Shown: positions 12,206 through 24,074 of the stretch, piece by piece
How positions within the stretch are numbered: the stretch's first letter is position 1
Layout of the letters: each line of letters opens with the position of its first letter
Translations under genes and position numbers: made by a program
Assembly: GCA_949126835.1 (NCBI GenBank)
Contig: OX421497.1
Location: forward strand, 18,844,409 to 18,908,408
Length of the DNA: 64,000 bases
DNA from: Anisus vortex
Lineage: Eukaryota; Mollusca; Gastropoda; Planorbidae
Direction: 5' to 3'
Notes under the pieces: generated by a model
The model's input: the letters and a program-made list of their open reading frames with translations, nothing else
Databases searched by the model: none
What the model was told of the DNA's origin: nothing

Positions 12206-13400
12206 GAATCACTGTCAAAATTTGGCAAGGGTAAATTCGGCCAAGGTATTTTCGGCAAGGTAATTTTGGCAAAGGTAATTTCAGCAAAGGTAAATTCGGC
12301 AAAACTCGCCAAGTGGTAGAATAGGCAACGGTAAAATGGGCAAACGTTTGATATCTACTAATTTTATTGAAACTGGTTAGATGATTACGATCTTGTCTAC
12401 TACATGAAGTCCATGGCTTGAAACCATGTTGACTCCCTGGACGTTTAAGTTAATATATGGGGTCCCTTAAGTGAAATATTAGGGACACTTGCAAAGAACC
12501 ATTTTGTATTTACTTGTGTAAAAGACTTTTTCTAAACAAAAATGTTATGCATTGGTGAATTTTAGGGCTGACACCTCTTAACTCGCTTTTGACGTCTTTG
12601 AAAATTAACGTTATATTTTATCCATCTCTACACGCGCTTGCTCCGTCCTGACACGACCAAATTAAGTCATTACGTAATAAACTCTGGCGTGTTTAGATCA
12701 TACGGGAAGGATCGCAAACGTACCATTACATAACTTACATTACAACCTTCCTACCCTATACACCTAGCAAAAACGAACACAGCCCCCCTCCCCTCAACCG
12801 AGGTACGCGAGTTTTCTTGACCGATTGTCTGGGGGCGGATTAAAAAGTTACTCTTTCCTAATGCCCAGCAACTAGCCACGAGTTATAAGCGAAAGTATGA
12901 ATCCGTTTTATTGTTGGTGCTTGTTGTAGGGTACTAAGAAAGGCTGACCTGGGCTGTGTATCTAAAAAAAAACAGTAAAGAAAAAGACTAATACACAATA
13001 ACCACTTGTTTTAATTAAAAGTGGTTATAGGATTTAATAGGCCTACAGTCTTGTCTACTATGAAGTGAACGGCCTAAACAGCGTAGTCTGAGTGGTTAAT
13101 CAAGCTTACATTGGACCCCTGCGTCAATTAATTACATGAAAAAATGTCACTGAATAATAATAACACAATGATTCTTTGCAAGTGTCCCTTATACTTTATA
13201 TAAAGGACCCCATATTAACTTAATCTTTCACAGAGATAACCTTGTTTGAAGCCATGAACTTTATTTAGTAGACAAGTGTGTAATAATATCACCAGTTTCA
13301 ATAAAAAACAGTAGATATTTAAATTTGCCAATTGTACCGTTGCCAATTCTACCGCTTTGCGAGTTTTGCCGGATTTACCCTTGCCAAAATACCGAGCACC
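12206..13400. mobile_element. Long-TIR non-autonomous DNA element
   Basis: Imperfect inverted repeats of about 220 bp form the two ends: the left includes TTTGGCAAGGGTAAATTCGG and TTTGATATCTACTAATTTT, the right holds their complements. The flanks are a perfect 9-bp duplication ATTCAATAC (12197-12205 and 13401-13409). Copy A of the segmental duplication holds the uninterrupted site (GTTCAATACAC near 8638). The terminal region contains about seven short direct repeats of the form GGCAAAGGTAAATTC. The interior has no transposase. Length and duplication suggest a MULE-like or foldback type. Confidence 0.85.
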
Positions 13401-13735
13401 ATTCAATACACTATTTCTATTACAAGAAACACGATGGCCTGGCTTAGTTTGAGTTTCCTTAAGTAGATGGAGAAACCGAATTGTTTAGAGTAATGTATTA
13501 TGCTTAATAATATATATGATAAGCAGACAATTTTAACAATTCAAATAATTATTATTATTTTTAAGAAGTTAAATATCTAAAACACATTGTAATCTTTATC
13601 TCTCACTACATTAATTGAACATTGGTTGTTTATAAATTGTTGTTCATTTCTATTTAAAATGAACATTTACTTCTGATAATAAAATATATTATTATCTACA
13701 AGAGAAAAATAAGAAACTACGTCTGACAATTTTGT

Positions 13736-15144
13736 TCTAAATATACTCCATAAAAAGAGCAGACGATAGAAGATGGGGAGGTGGGTGTGTGTAGAGAAAA
13801 AGTATTGATTTTGTTGGACAGGAGCTATCTAGATGTGTTGGTGACGTTGTGTAACTGGCCAACACTCTTTAGCCCTGGATGGATATCTACAGCCTTAACA
13901 GATAGCACAGCAGCACCGAAAACTTAACACCCAGAAATACTCAACATATCGTTGGAATACTTAACACCGAGAATTATTATTATTCATCACGCCTTTTTAA
14001 TTAACACTCGAAATTATTTTACATAGGAAACTTCTTTTTTTTCAGTTTCTAGTATTTACAGATTTAATATTCAGTTTACGGGCACAGGAAGAGGGGGAGG
14101 GAGAATCAAACACTGGAAAGATGAAGTTCAATAAAAATAGAAAATAGAATTAAATCAATATTGATTTATGGCAGGTGTAAAGTAAAGCACACTGTGATGG
14201 TATGAAATAATTAGATTATAAACTCTATAACATAAGTAAGTTTGATCAACCAGACGAACAATTTTATTGATCTTTTTTTTATACGACATTGAGAAAGCTT
14301 GCAATCTTTTACAGTAGCTATTGATCTATATGTTTAGTAAAGCAATGCAACTAAATTGAACTGTTCAATTATTGTACGAATATATGACATAGCGTGAAGT
14401 TGAGACTGAGGAAACGATTTGTATCACAGACAACACAAATCAGTTGATTGATACTCAGTCAACTATGGGAGCACAAATTAAAACGTATGTGTTCAATTTG
14501 TTAATTTTTTTAGAAAAAATATGTATTCTTAAAAAAGTATAATAAACACCAGTTCTTTTAAGAACACCAGTGTTACTATCAACAGCTAATAAATCTGAAT
14601 AAAAATAACAATTCCTAGGCCTTACCTTATTTATTCAGCTGTCATTCTATCTCTTCACAATCTAGAGAATAAATAAAAAATAACATGCTGAAATCAGCCT
14701 GCTATTGTACTTGTTCAAGTTTCTCCTGTGATATCCACACTATATATTTCAAGCTGTAAGTGTAATTCCAACACAACGTGACAGTCTTATATTATATTCA
14801 TCATTGTTCACATAGAGAGAACTGTTATCATTAAGTATCTCCTCAATACACACTTTTCCCAACTACAACTTTGACATGATTACAATGAATACTATTAACA
14901 TCCACAGAATGATTATTAAATGTTGAGTGCAATAGCGTTATAGAATGGGCCTAGCTGTGATTAGAAACAAGATAGGGAACCGTTTAGCTGGCTAGTGCCA
15001 TCATGACGTACTGCATCAGCCCGCGCAATATCTTTCAGGCTTCAAGTCTCCTACAAACGTGATGCCCAGATCAATACGGCCACAGGGAAATGTTCGGGGG
15101 AAAAAGTAGTAAAGAACATTTTCCCCTTCTTACCGTTTCTCTAT
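13736..15144. other. No gene or clear repeat seen
   Basis: AT-rich unassigned sequence. A pyrimidine run with TTTTTTTTCAG near 14034-14044 resembles a splice acceptor, but no open frame of interest follows. Confidence 0.4.
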
Positions 15145-16152
15145 ATAGTTGTAGCACTAACCTCTAGTTACTTTTGTATTTGGTTGTAGCACTAACCTCT
15201 TGTTAGTCATTATCTTCTGTATTTGGTTGTAGCACTAATCTCTTGTTAGTCATTATCTCCTTGTATTTGGTTGTATCACTAATCTCTTGTTAGTCATAAG
15301 ATCCTTGCATTTGGTTTTAGCACTAACATCTAGTTAGTCATTAGCTCCTTGTATTTAGCTGTAGCACTAACATCTAGTTACTCTTGTATTTGGTTGTAGC
15401 ACTAACATCTTGTTACTCTTGCATTTGGTTGTAGCACTAACCTCTTGTTAGTCATTAGCTCCTTGTATTTAGCTGTAGCACTAACATCTAGTTACTCTTG
15501 TATTTGGTTGTAGCACTAACATCTTGTTACTCTTGTATTTGGTTGTAGCACTAACATCTAGTTACTCTTGTATTTGGTTGTAGCACTAACATCTTGTTAC
15601 TCTTGTATTTGGTTGTAGCACTAACCTCTTGTTAGTCATTAGCTCCTTGTATTTAGCTGTAGCACTAACATCTAGTTACTCTTGTATTTGGTTGTAGCAC
15701 TAACATCTAGTTACTATTGTATTTGGTTGTAGCACTAACATCTAGTTACTCTTGTATTTGGTTGTAGCACTAACCTCTTGTTTACTCTTGTATTTGGTTG
15801 TAGCACTAACATCTAGTTAGTCATTAGATCCTTGTATTTGGAGGTAGCACTAAAATCTAGTTAGTCATTAGATCCTTGTATTTGGAGGTAGCACTAACAT
15901 CTAGTTAGTCATTAGTTCCTTGCATTTGGAGGTAGCACTAACATCTAGTTAGTCATTAGATCCTTGTATTTGGAGGTAGCACTAACATCTAGTTAGTCAT
16001 TAGATCCTTGTATTTGGAGGTAGCACTAACATCTAGTTAGTCATTAGTTCCTTGCATTTAGAGGTAGCACTAACATCTAGTTAGTCATTAGATCCTTGTA
16101 TTTGGTTGTAGCACTAACCGCTAGTTAGTCATTATCTTAGCATTTGGTTAAA
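15145..16152. repeat. Minisatellite with two interleaved unit lengths (35 and 44 bp)
   Basis: Both units share TTGTAGCACTAACATCTAGT. The short unit continues TACTCTTGTATTTGG (35 bp). The long one continues TAGTCATTAGATCCTTGTAT TTGG (44 bp). The left half mixes the two; the right half (about 15800-16110) is dominated by a 44-bp variant with AGGTAGCAC. About 25 copies in total. Confidence 0.9.
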
Positions 16153-16261
16153 GCGTTGTATATGGTCATTTTGCCACCTAAATAGGATTTATCTTCGAAT
16201 AAGGTCATTTAGCCACATGTGGTTAATGTGATAAATGTGGTCATCGTGTAGCGTGAATGAG

Positions 16262-16390
16262 ATATTATCTTATCTTATACATTACAGACGCTCCTTCTAT
16301 AAAGAAGATAATTGCGTCCTACGCGCATCCGTGGTCCGAGTCTAGTCAGGTTTTCCTGGTTGGTTCAGGCAACCCATTCCATGCCCGAAT
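16262..16390 (-). mobile_element. LINE-A 3' end fragment
   Basis: It starts with the tail TATTATCTTATCTTATACAT (an AAGAT-type repeat on the minus strand), then the CTTCTATAAAGAAG hairpin, GCGTCCTACGCGCATCCG, and the complement of the LPEQTRK coding trace near 16355-16380. It is 5'-truncated after about 130 bp and abuts another tandem array. Confidence 0.8.
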
Positions 16391-16600
16391 ACTGTAAACT
16401 GTTCTTAGACCGAAACTATTTAATTATCAATAAATATATAAGCTTTAAACTGTTTTTAGACCGAAACTATATACCTGTCAATGAATATAGAAGCTTTAAA
16501 CTGCTCTTAGACCGAAACTATTTACCTATCAATGAATATATAAGTTGTTAGCTGCTCTGAGACCGAAACCTATCAATGATTATTGAAGCATTAAGCTTAA
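16391..16600. repeat. ~57-bp tandem repeat, 4 copies
   Basis: Copies share TTAGACCGAAACTATTTACC, TATCAATGAATATATAAGC and TTTAAACTGCTC. They become more diverged at the right edge. Located immediately next to the LINE-A fragment. Confidence 0.8.
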
Positions 16601-17118
16601 TGACTTAACGTATCAAACTACATAATTTATACTATCTACTATGGGGTAACTTATAAAGGATACTAACTAACGTTCTTAGGTTCTGTTTCCACAATTTAGG
16701 AATAAAGTAATGTTGTTGATGTTGACTAGGTGGGTGTTACGGAAAAACTTGTTAAAATTTTAAAGCTCAATAATTAAAAGCAATATTTTTAAAGTCAAAT
16801 TTATTCTGGAATTAAATCAATTTATTTGTCAAAATAGACAAAAACAACATCATAAAATAAAAAAAAACACCAGTAGGCCTATAGCTTTTTTTTAAGCATT
16901 TAAATGTTTGTTTATGTGAACATAAATAAAAGAAAATCATTTATCATATCAAATAATATATTTAAATATGAAAAAAAACAAGTACAAGTACATTTAAGAA
17001 CGATTATATTTTGTGAAATAAATTCCACGAAAAGGCCACTTATTTATATTATTATACGATAGTAGTATGCAATAGCTATATAGGACTACACTATTCCATA
17101 CACCGGAACCAACGAAAT

Positions 17119-17283
17119 TAAGTGCTCTTTCCTCCCGAGTGGCATACCGGCATTGAATGGGTTAACTGAACAAACTAGGAAACTAATCATAATTTAAAAT
17201 ACAAAATCTAATAACAGGACTATATTCAAACTACGGATAAGCGTAGGACGCAATAATCGTCTGTATAGAATAAACGTCTGTTG
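17119..17283 (+). mobile_element. LINE-A 3' end fragment
   Basis: The plus strand carries CTCTTTCCTCCCGAGTGGCA, AATGGGTTAACTGAACAAAC and, in the 3' UTR, GATAAGCGTAGGACGCAATA, the same order as in the better-preserved copy at 22190-22680. The tail microsatellite is missing. The surrounding stretch 16601-17351 holds nothing else that I recognise. Confidence 0.7.
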
Positions 17284-17351
17284 ATGTTTTTTTAAACATC
17301 AGATAACAAAGGTGGGTTATACATAAACAAAATTACATCAAACTAAGTTAT

Positions 17352-18490
17352 TGACCAATTTGTTTTAATCATTTTAACGATACAACGATACATTACTGAC
17401 CAATTTGTTTTAATCATTTTAACGATACATTACTGACCAATTTGTTTTAATCATTTTAACGATACATTACTGACCAATTTGTTTTAATCATTTTAACGAT
17501 ACATTACTGACCAATTTGTTTTAATCATTTTAACGATACATTACTGACCAATTTGTTTTAATCATTTTAACGATACATTACTGACCAATTAGTTTTAATC
17601 ATTATACCGATACATTACTGACCAATTTGTTTTAATCATTTTAACGATACATTACTGACCAATTTGTTTTAATCATTTTAACGATACATTACTGACCAAT
17701 TTGTTTTAATCATTTTAACGATACATTACTGACCAATTAGTTTTAATCATTATACCGATACATTACTGACCAATTTGTTTTAATCATTTTAACGATACAT
17801 TACTGACCAATTTGTTTTAATCATTTTAACGATACATTACTGACCAATTTGTTTTAATCATTTTAACGATACATTACTGACCAATTTGTTTTAATCATTT
17901 TAACGATACATTACTGGCCAATTTGTTTTAATCATTTTAACGATACATTACTGACCAATTTGTTTTAATCATTTTAACGATACATTACTGACCAATTTGC
18001 TTTAATCATTTTAACGATACATTACTGACCAATTTGTTTTAATCATTTTAACGATACATTACTGACCAATTTGTTTTAATCATTTTAACGATACATTACT
18101 GACCAATTTGTTTTAATCATTTTAACGATACATTACTGACCAATTTGTTTTAATCATTATAACGATACATTACTGACCAATTTGTTTTAATCATTTTAAC
18201 GATACATTACTGACCAATTTGTTTTAATCATTTTAACGATACATTACTGACCAATTTGTTTTAATCATTTTAACGATACATTACTGACCAATTTGTTTTA
18301 ATCATTATAACGATAATTACTGACCAATTTGTTTTCATCATTATAACGATACATTACTGACCAATTTGTTTTAATCATTTTAACGATACATTACTGACCA
18401 ATTTGTTTTAATCATTTTAACGATACATTACTGACCAATTTGTTTTAATCTTTTTAACGATACATTACTGACCAATTTGTTTTAATCATT
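17352..18490. repeat. 37-bp minisatellite, about 31 copies
   Basis: The unit is CCAATTTGTTTTAATCATTT followed by TAACGATACATTACTGA. Units are nearly identical. One marked variant (CCAATTAG with TATACCGAT) occurs at 17585 and 17733, exactly 148 bp or four units apart, which shows block duplication. The array is interrupted at 18491 by a LINE and resumes at 19323. Confidence 0.95.
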
Positions 18491-19322
18491 GAATTGAATT
18501 GAATTGTTGAATTTCCGGCTCATCAACATCGAAGGTTATATAGGGCCTTTTTGATAACGTTGTTGTCATTTTTCTCTTGTATCCATTTTATTGTTCTTAT
18601 ATCTTTAGATTTTGTTGTACAGTTGTATGTCTTTAATATAGTTTATTATATGTTTTGGTTTAATTTTGCTGAAAAGTTCATGAAGAGTTCTACAGTAATA
18701 GAATTTACGTCGAATGTCATCAAATGTGTTACATTCCAACAAAATGTGAGACACTGTTAAGTTGGCATTGCAGAAAGCACACATTGGGGCCATTTCTCGT
18801 TTTAAGATAAACGAATGTGTTAGTTTCGTATGTCCTGTATGTAGTCTGCAGAGAATAACTGCGTCCTTTCGAACAAGTTGGCCTGTATCATGCCAGGTTT
18901 TTGAATTTTCCAAATACTGCAGTTTATTGCATTCGGTTTTCAAGAAGTTATTCCATGTTTGTCTTTCATGTTTAATTATTAAAGGTTTTAAGTCTCGATA
19001 TGGTATTGGGATAATACTCTCTGATAACAACAGGGCGGCCTTAGCCTCTCTGTCAGCTTTTTCATTTCCATCTATCCCTGCATGACCAGGAACCCAACAG
19101 AAAACGACACGTTTGCCTCTTTCATATATTGATTGGTATTTTGTCAAAATGTCCAAGGCAGATATATTCCTGGTATTACAGTTTCCCATAGCAGTAAGAC
19201 AAGATAACGAATCGGATAAAATAACAAAATTTTGGTTTTCTGATTCCTCTGCAATGTCTAATGCCAGGCATATTGCTAAAGCCTCTGCAGTATTTATTGA
19301 GATACTGGAATTATATTTTCTT
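18491..19322 (-). mobile_element. RNase H-bearing LINE 3' end inserted in the 37-bp array
   Basis: The insert interrupts one 37-bp unit: TTTTAATCATT on the left, ATTATAACGATACATT on the right. On the minus strand it ends in an AATTC pentamer tail (18491-18510), preceded by a short 3' UTR and an open reading frame. The copy is 5'-truncated inside its RNase H domain. RNase H at the end of ORF2 places it in the I/Nimb/ingi/Tad group of LINEs; the exact clade is not resolved. Only a possible 3-4 bp duplication is visible at the target. Confidence 0.9.
18605..19322 (-). CDS. LINE ORF2 C-terminus: RNase H plus CCHC-like tail (5'-truncated)
   Basis: The frame is open over 238 codons with no stop or frameshift, running from the truncation point at 19322 to the stop at 18605-18607. 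It contains NTAEALAI (catalytic Glu), VILSDSLSCL (catalytic Asp), and FCWVPGHAGIDGNEKADREA with the closing Asp; the first RNase H Asp is lost to truncation. A tail with RLHTGHTKLTHSF and CAFCNANLTVSHILLEC (Cys-Cys-His-Cys) follows, as in many RNase H-type LINEs. The first Met (19189) is internal, so a shorter 194-residue ORF is not a real start. The intact frame suggests a fairly recent insertion. Confidence 0.9.
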
Positions 19323-19530
19323 ATTATAACGATACATTACTGACCAAGTTGTTTTAATCATTTTAACGATACATTACTGACCAATTTGTTTTAATCATTT
19401 TAACGATACACTACTGACCAATTTGTTTTAATCATTTTAACATTACATTACTGACCAAGTTGTTTTAATCATTTTAACAATACATTACTGACCAAGTTGT
19501 TTTAATCATTTTAACGATGCATTACTGAAC
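19323..19530. repeat. 37-bp minisatellite, right remainder
   Basis: About five and a half units of the same 37-bp repeat follow the LINE insert. Several carry CCAAGTTGTT in place of CCAATTTGTT, so the edge is more diverged than the body. Confidence 0.9.
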
Positions 19531-19679
19531 CATAATCCATTTTTTATTCAAGTTAATTATTTTGGGCTGATCTCATGGATTGGATGTGCCACACTTATTG
19601 ATCGTTTCACGCACTAATGATTTCCAGCTACATTATGCCATTCATTCCTCCAGTCGAAAGTGTTAAGTAAGTGCTGGAG

Positions 19680-20075
19680 GATTTTGACACTACATACTAG
19701 AGGCTATATATTTATAGACATTTCATAATTTAGATACTATATACTATAAACAGTACATACTATAGACACTACTACTATAGATATTTAAAAAAAGGCCTTT
19801 TTATAGATACCGGACATAAATAGACGTACTATAAACACTATAAAGTAATGGACCTTCTATATACAAAACATATAATATACACTATGTAGAAAGAGGTCTA
19901 CTGTTGACGCTACATATTGTATAGACACTATATATATTATATAAGCTATAAATACTATAGACGCTATAAATAATATAGACTCTACAAGTAATATAGATGC
20001 TATAACTACTGTATACTCTATTAATAATATAGACGCTACAAATACTATTGCTATTATTATAGTAGATATTAGTGG
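19680..20075. repeat. Degenerate ACTATAGACGCTATAAAT repeats
   Basis: Short phrases such as ACTATAGACACTA and ATAATATAGACGCTATAAAT recur at 15-30 bp spacing without a fixed period. Confidence 0.55.
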
Positions 20076-20216
20076 ACTATTAAGCAAGTATTAAAAATGA
20101 TCCGGCTATGAAAAACAAACCATCGGTTGTTGTTATTTAGGCTACATAGCAGGCCAGGATTCTAAAAACATAACATGTTGTATCATTTAGCCTTGTGCAC
20201 AGAAGATGCAGAAGAC

Positions 20217-20412
20217 AAGTTATGAGAAACAATAACTTTGGCACAGACCAGTTGTGAGAAACTTTAGCTTTGGCACAGACCAGTTATGAGAAACATTAGC
20301 TATGGCACAGACCAGTTATGAGAAACATTAGCTATGGCACAGACCATTTATGAGAAACATTAGCTATGGCACAGACCATTTATGAGAAACATTAGCTATG
20401 GCACAGACCAGG
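20217..20412. repeat. 32-bp tandem repeat, about 6 copies
   Basis: The unit is TTATGAGAAACATTAGCTAT followed by GGCACAGACCAG. The end copies are more diverged. Confidence 0.9.
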
Positions 20413-21447
20413 CATGACAAATATTTTATCCTTGCGCACAGATCAGACTTATAACTAGATCCTTGTAAAAAAAACAACAACTGACATTTGAAACTTGATA
20501 TATTTGTAAACAAATCGGACATTTGAAAGTTCAAACATGTAAACAAACCGGACAGGAACATTTCTTGCAACCAAAGTTTTTAAGTATAAGCCAGGTAAAG
20601 AGCATTTCTTTCTTATTTTAATGTAATTCTAAAAGACCGAATTAAACGTAATTTCGAGCTAGTTTTATACTATCTTTACAGAATCATGGCAGGTTAAAAT
20701 TAGCCTTAATAGGTAGGTCTCATTCTAACAGATCATACATTTTAATAGAAAACAAAAATACAGTTGCTTCTGATTTCCATACTACTACACTGTCTGTGTT
20801 TAAAGATGTCATATTATTTCATCAAACGATCGATTGAAACACAAGAGGGAGTTGTGTTTGTGTGTATGGGGAAGGGGAGGGGGTTTAGAGATCATGCCAC
20901 ATCTCATGCAGTTAGCAAAGGATGACAAGAATTCAAACTCTTGACAGGGTTGGTTGCGTCCCTTAGTTCTGGCAGTTCTCCATTTCCGAAATGTTCTAGT
21001 GGTCCATGTTAGAGCCATTGGTGGGTTCTAGAAATTGTTTGAAGTTTTCAATTCAAATTAGAAAGCATGTCATAAAAAAAAACAATTTGTTTTGTTAGAA
21101 ATACCTTAAAAACAATTATGTATATGCCTCTATTTTATGTAAACAAAAGTTATAATTAAATATGTATAACTTTTGATTTAATTTTGTCAGTTATAGATGA
21201 AAATAAATAATTTTGTAGTTATTATTTAATATTCAACTTTTAAAAGCTGCTTGGACATTTAATGATATGTTCTGTGTTTAAACATTATTCCGCATTATCA
21301 TTATTATATGACTCAAATCATAATTAAATAAATACGACACCATCCCCGAACTACGCATAGGAGTACAACATTATCAACCCACGCCAAGCATATAAACATT
21401 TCCAACCTAAGCAGTGGAAAATAAACGACACTTATGCAAATGTAATC
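20413..21447. other. No gene seen
   Basis: AT-rich sequence; a short tandem pair around AACAAATCGGACATTTGAAA at 20510-20550. No mobile-element ends recognised. Confidence 0.4.
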
Positions 21448-21640
21448 TCGCAGCACATTATTACAACATTGTATAAAGGCAGCAGCTACATTACAACATT
21501 GTATAAAGGCAGCTACATTACCACATTGTATAAAGGCAGCTACATTACAAAATTGTATAAAGGCAGCAGCCAGATTACAACATTTGTATAAAGGCAGCAG
21601 CTACATTACAAACATTGTATAAAGGCAGATACATTACAAC
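21448..21640. repeat. 27-31 bp tandem repeat, about 6 copies
   Basis: The unit is TACATTACAACATTGTATAA followed by AGGCAGC; some copies carry an extra AGC. Confidence 0.88.
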
Positions 21641-22189
21641 ATGGACTAGCATTATAATGTTAACAGCACGCAACGAGCATTTATTTGTCCCAAAAAGCAA
21701 TTAAGTCGTTGCTCGCCCCAAACCATACTAACTCGCTAACCCTTGCAACAGCCCAACCTCACCACCTACATTAAATATTTAACCCGAGACCAAAATTAAA
21801 CCATCCCCGACCCGAGACTAAAATAACAATCATCACCAACCCGCGACCAATATTATTACACCTTTCTCAAGCTAAGACAAGTATTACAAGACCGTCCTAA
21901 GAATTGATAGATTAAAACTCAGAAACCAATATTATAATAGCTACTAAGGAAACATTTAACCTTTAATCAGTCTCTATATGGCATAGAAAATGCATACTAA
22001 TCCTAACTCACTAGCACTAGCACATTCTTTAAAAAAAAACAAACTCTTCCTTGGTTTATTTAGAATTAAAAATAACGGCAAAAAAATAGTCGAGGCGAAA
22101 TGATAGGTGACCCACCGCAATATTTTTATCAAATGTATAAAATAATGTAATAAGATCTCTGAAAGAAATTGTGAATCTGTCTGACTGCT
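21641..22189. other. No gene seen; degenerate ACCCGAGACCAAAATTA-type repeat
   Basis: Between 21780 and 21860 the phrase CCCGAGACCAAAATTA recurs about three times in diverged form. The remainder is unassigned. Confidence 0.35.
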
Positions 22190-22680
22190 TTAAAGTGAAG
22201 ACTAAATCTATTGGACCCATCAACAAAAGAGAAAATTAAACAATTAGAACAAATTCAGAAAAGAGCTGCAAGGTTCTTTACTGGCGAACTGATAAGAGTA
22301 ACACCAATAGTTACATCACTAAACCTAGAAACACTACAGGACAGAATGGCGAAGAGTAAAGTAGTAATAATAAATAGGACATTACATTCTCATTTAGATA
22401 TATAGCCCCAAAACAATAAGTTACCATACTCAAATAAACTTAAATACAAAAACACTTTCCTTATCCCTTATGCGAGAACAAATGCATATAAATACTTTTT
22501 CTTTCCTATTGACATCCGGGCACGGAATGGGTTGCCTGAACAAACCAGGAAAACCAGTAACTTAACACCATTTAAAACACTAATAGAAATGCAAGACTAG
22601 ACTCACGCCACCGATGTGCGTAGGACGCAACAATCTTCTTTAAAGAAGAGTCTGTAATATATAAGATAAGAAAATTGTTA
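22190..22680 (+). mobile_element. LINE-A 3' end, best-preserved copy
   Basis: The plus strand encodes DPSTKEKIKQLEQIQKRAAR FFTGELIRVTP, then LNLETLQDRMAKSKVVIINR, a stop, and in the same style YKNTFLIPYARTNAYKYFFF, NGLPEQTRKTSNLTPFKTLI and EMQD before TAG at about 22598. This is the C-terminal region of a non-LTR reverse transcriptase (the WDPxxKKxIxxLExxQRRAARF motif). The 3' UTR has GTGCGTAGGACGCAACAATC, the perfect palindrome TCTTCTTTAAAGAAGA, and a TAAGATAAGA tail. It is 5'-truncated and carries an internal stop, hence dead. Confidence 0.88.
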
Positions 22681-22959
22681 TTAACAATTATTGAATTAAG
22701 TTACGTAAGTCTAAACAACATTTATAATATTGTATAATTCCTATTTTCACTTCGAAATAGCACGAGTCATCAAGCGCATTGCGAGTAGTCTACGATAAAT
22801 GGAGTAGACATTTACTAAATCTAACCTTACATGTACATATAATTTCTAGCTCTCTAAGTAAACAGAAGTAGAGTATTCCCTTGAGCAGGTAAATCGGGAA
22901 TATATGATTAGGTTTGAGGGAGGGAAATAAATATCCATATTATAGTAGTAAGCTGAGAA

Positions 22960-23515
22960 TTGACATTTTCAAAGTCTAGTGGCCAACATGTAGTGGCCTA
23001 AATATAGGGTCTACATCTCGTAGCTTACATTTAGTGATTTAAATTTAGTGGCCTAAAGCTGACTAGTGACTTAGCCTACTAGTGGCCTGAATATAGTAAG
23101 TTAATTATATCTAGAGGACTAGATCTCGTGATACACATCTAGTAATTATATGGTTGACTATATTTCGTAGCCTAGAACAAATCGCCTCTATCTGGTGGCC
23201 TATGCCTAGTTTCGTGCACCTAGTGGCCTACATGCAGTGGCCTATATCTAATGGCCTACATCTAGCTGCCTACATTCATTTGCATATATCTAATGGCCTA
23301 CATCTAGTTTCCTACATTCAGTGGTCTATATCTAATAGCATACATCTAGTTGCGTACATTCAGTAGTCTATATCTAATGGCCTACATCTAGGTGCCTACA
23401 TTTAGTTGCCTATACATAATGGCCTACATCTGGTTGCCTACATTCATATGCCTATATCTAATGGCCTATATCTGGTTGCCTACATTCAGTGGTCTATATC
23501 TAACGGCCTACATCT
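22960..23515. repeat. ~42-bp diverged tandem repeat
   Basis: A composite unit of GGCCTACATCTAGTTGCCTA, CATTCAGTGGTCTATATCTA and AT, with half-unit similarity (about 21 bp) between its two parts. The left part from 22960 is older and more diverged. Confidence 0.8.
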
Positions 23516-23643
23516 AGAGAAAGCTGCAAGTATTGGCAATTAGCGAATCTGATTGGCTAATTTATAGATAAGTCACTGATAGGTGGCCCACATTTACAAT
23601 TAATGTTTTCTATATTTAGTCTGCGTTTTTGTTCTTAAATGTT

Positions 23644-23972
23644 TCATCCGCAGTATAGACATTAACCTTGTTTCATCCGCAGTATAGACATTAACCTTGT
23701 TTCATCCGCAGTATAGACATTAACCTTGTTTCATCCGCAGTATAGACATTTATTAACCTTGTTTCATCCGCAGTATAGACATTAACCTTGTTTCATCCGC
23801 AGTATAGACATTTATTAACCTTGTTTCATCCGCAGTATAGACATTAACCTTGTTTCATCCGCAGTATAGACATTTATTAACCTTGTTTCATCCGCAGTAT
23901 AGACATTAACCTTGTTTCATCCGCAGTATAGACATTTATTAACCTTGTTTCATCCGCAGTATAGACATTAAC
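23644..23972. repeat. Minisatellite with strictly alternating 29- and 33-bp units
   Basis: The short unit is TTGTTTCATCCGCAGTATAG ACATTAACC (29 bp); the long one has a TTTA insertion before TTAACC (33 bp). The order is S S S L S L S L S L S, so the current expansion unit is a 62-bp dimer. Sequence identity between units is otherwise essentially complete. Confidence 0.95.
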
Positions 23973-24074
23973 CCTTTTAATAAAAAAAAATCTTTTAGTA
24001 GCAAATGGCAAAATCTGAGGATTGCTAATGCAGAACAAAAATTCATGCAGGACTATAAAAAGAAAACACTATCT

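Larger units (their letters stand above)
9131..13735. repeat. Segmental duplication, copy B (interrupted by insertions)
   Basis: The lead block recurs at about 9140 (CTCCGGCCCCAGCGAAGAAT), followed by a tandem array, a unique segment (11870-12205 and 13410-13735) and a matching right end near 13620-13735 (TTGTTTATAAATTGTTG). The copy is inflated by a LINE split by a hAT element (9461-11545) and a long-TIR element (12206-13400). With these removed the copy is about 1.3 kb; the difference from copy A lies mainly in array length. Confidence 0.8.

Noticed and set aside
18605..19189. A 194-residue protein starting at Met 19189 as a host RNase H
   Set aside because: The same frame is open upstream to 19322 and carries the catalytic Glu and Asp. 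It is a 5'-truncated LINE with a microsatellite tail, not a host gene.
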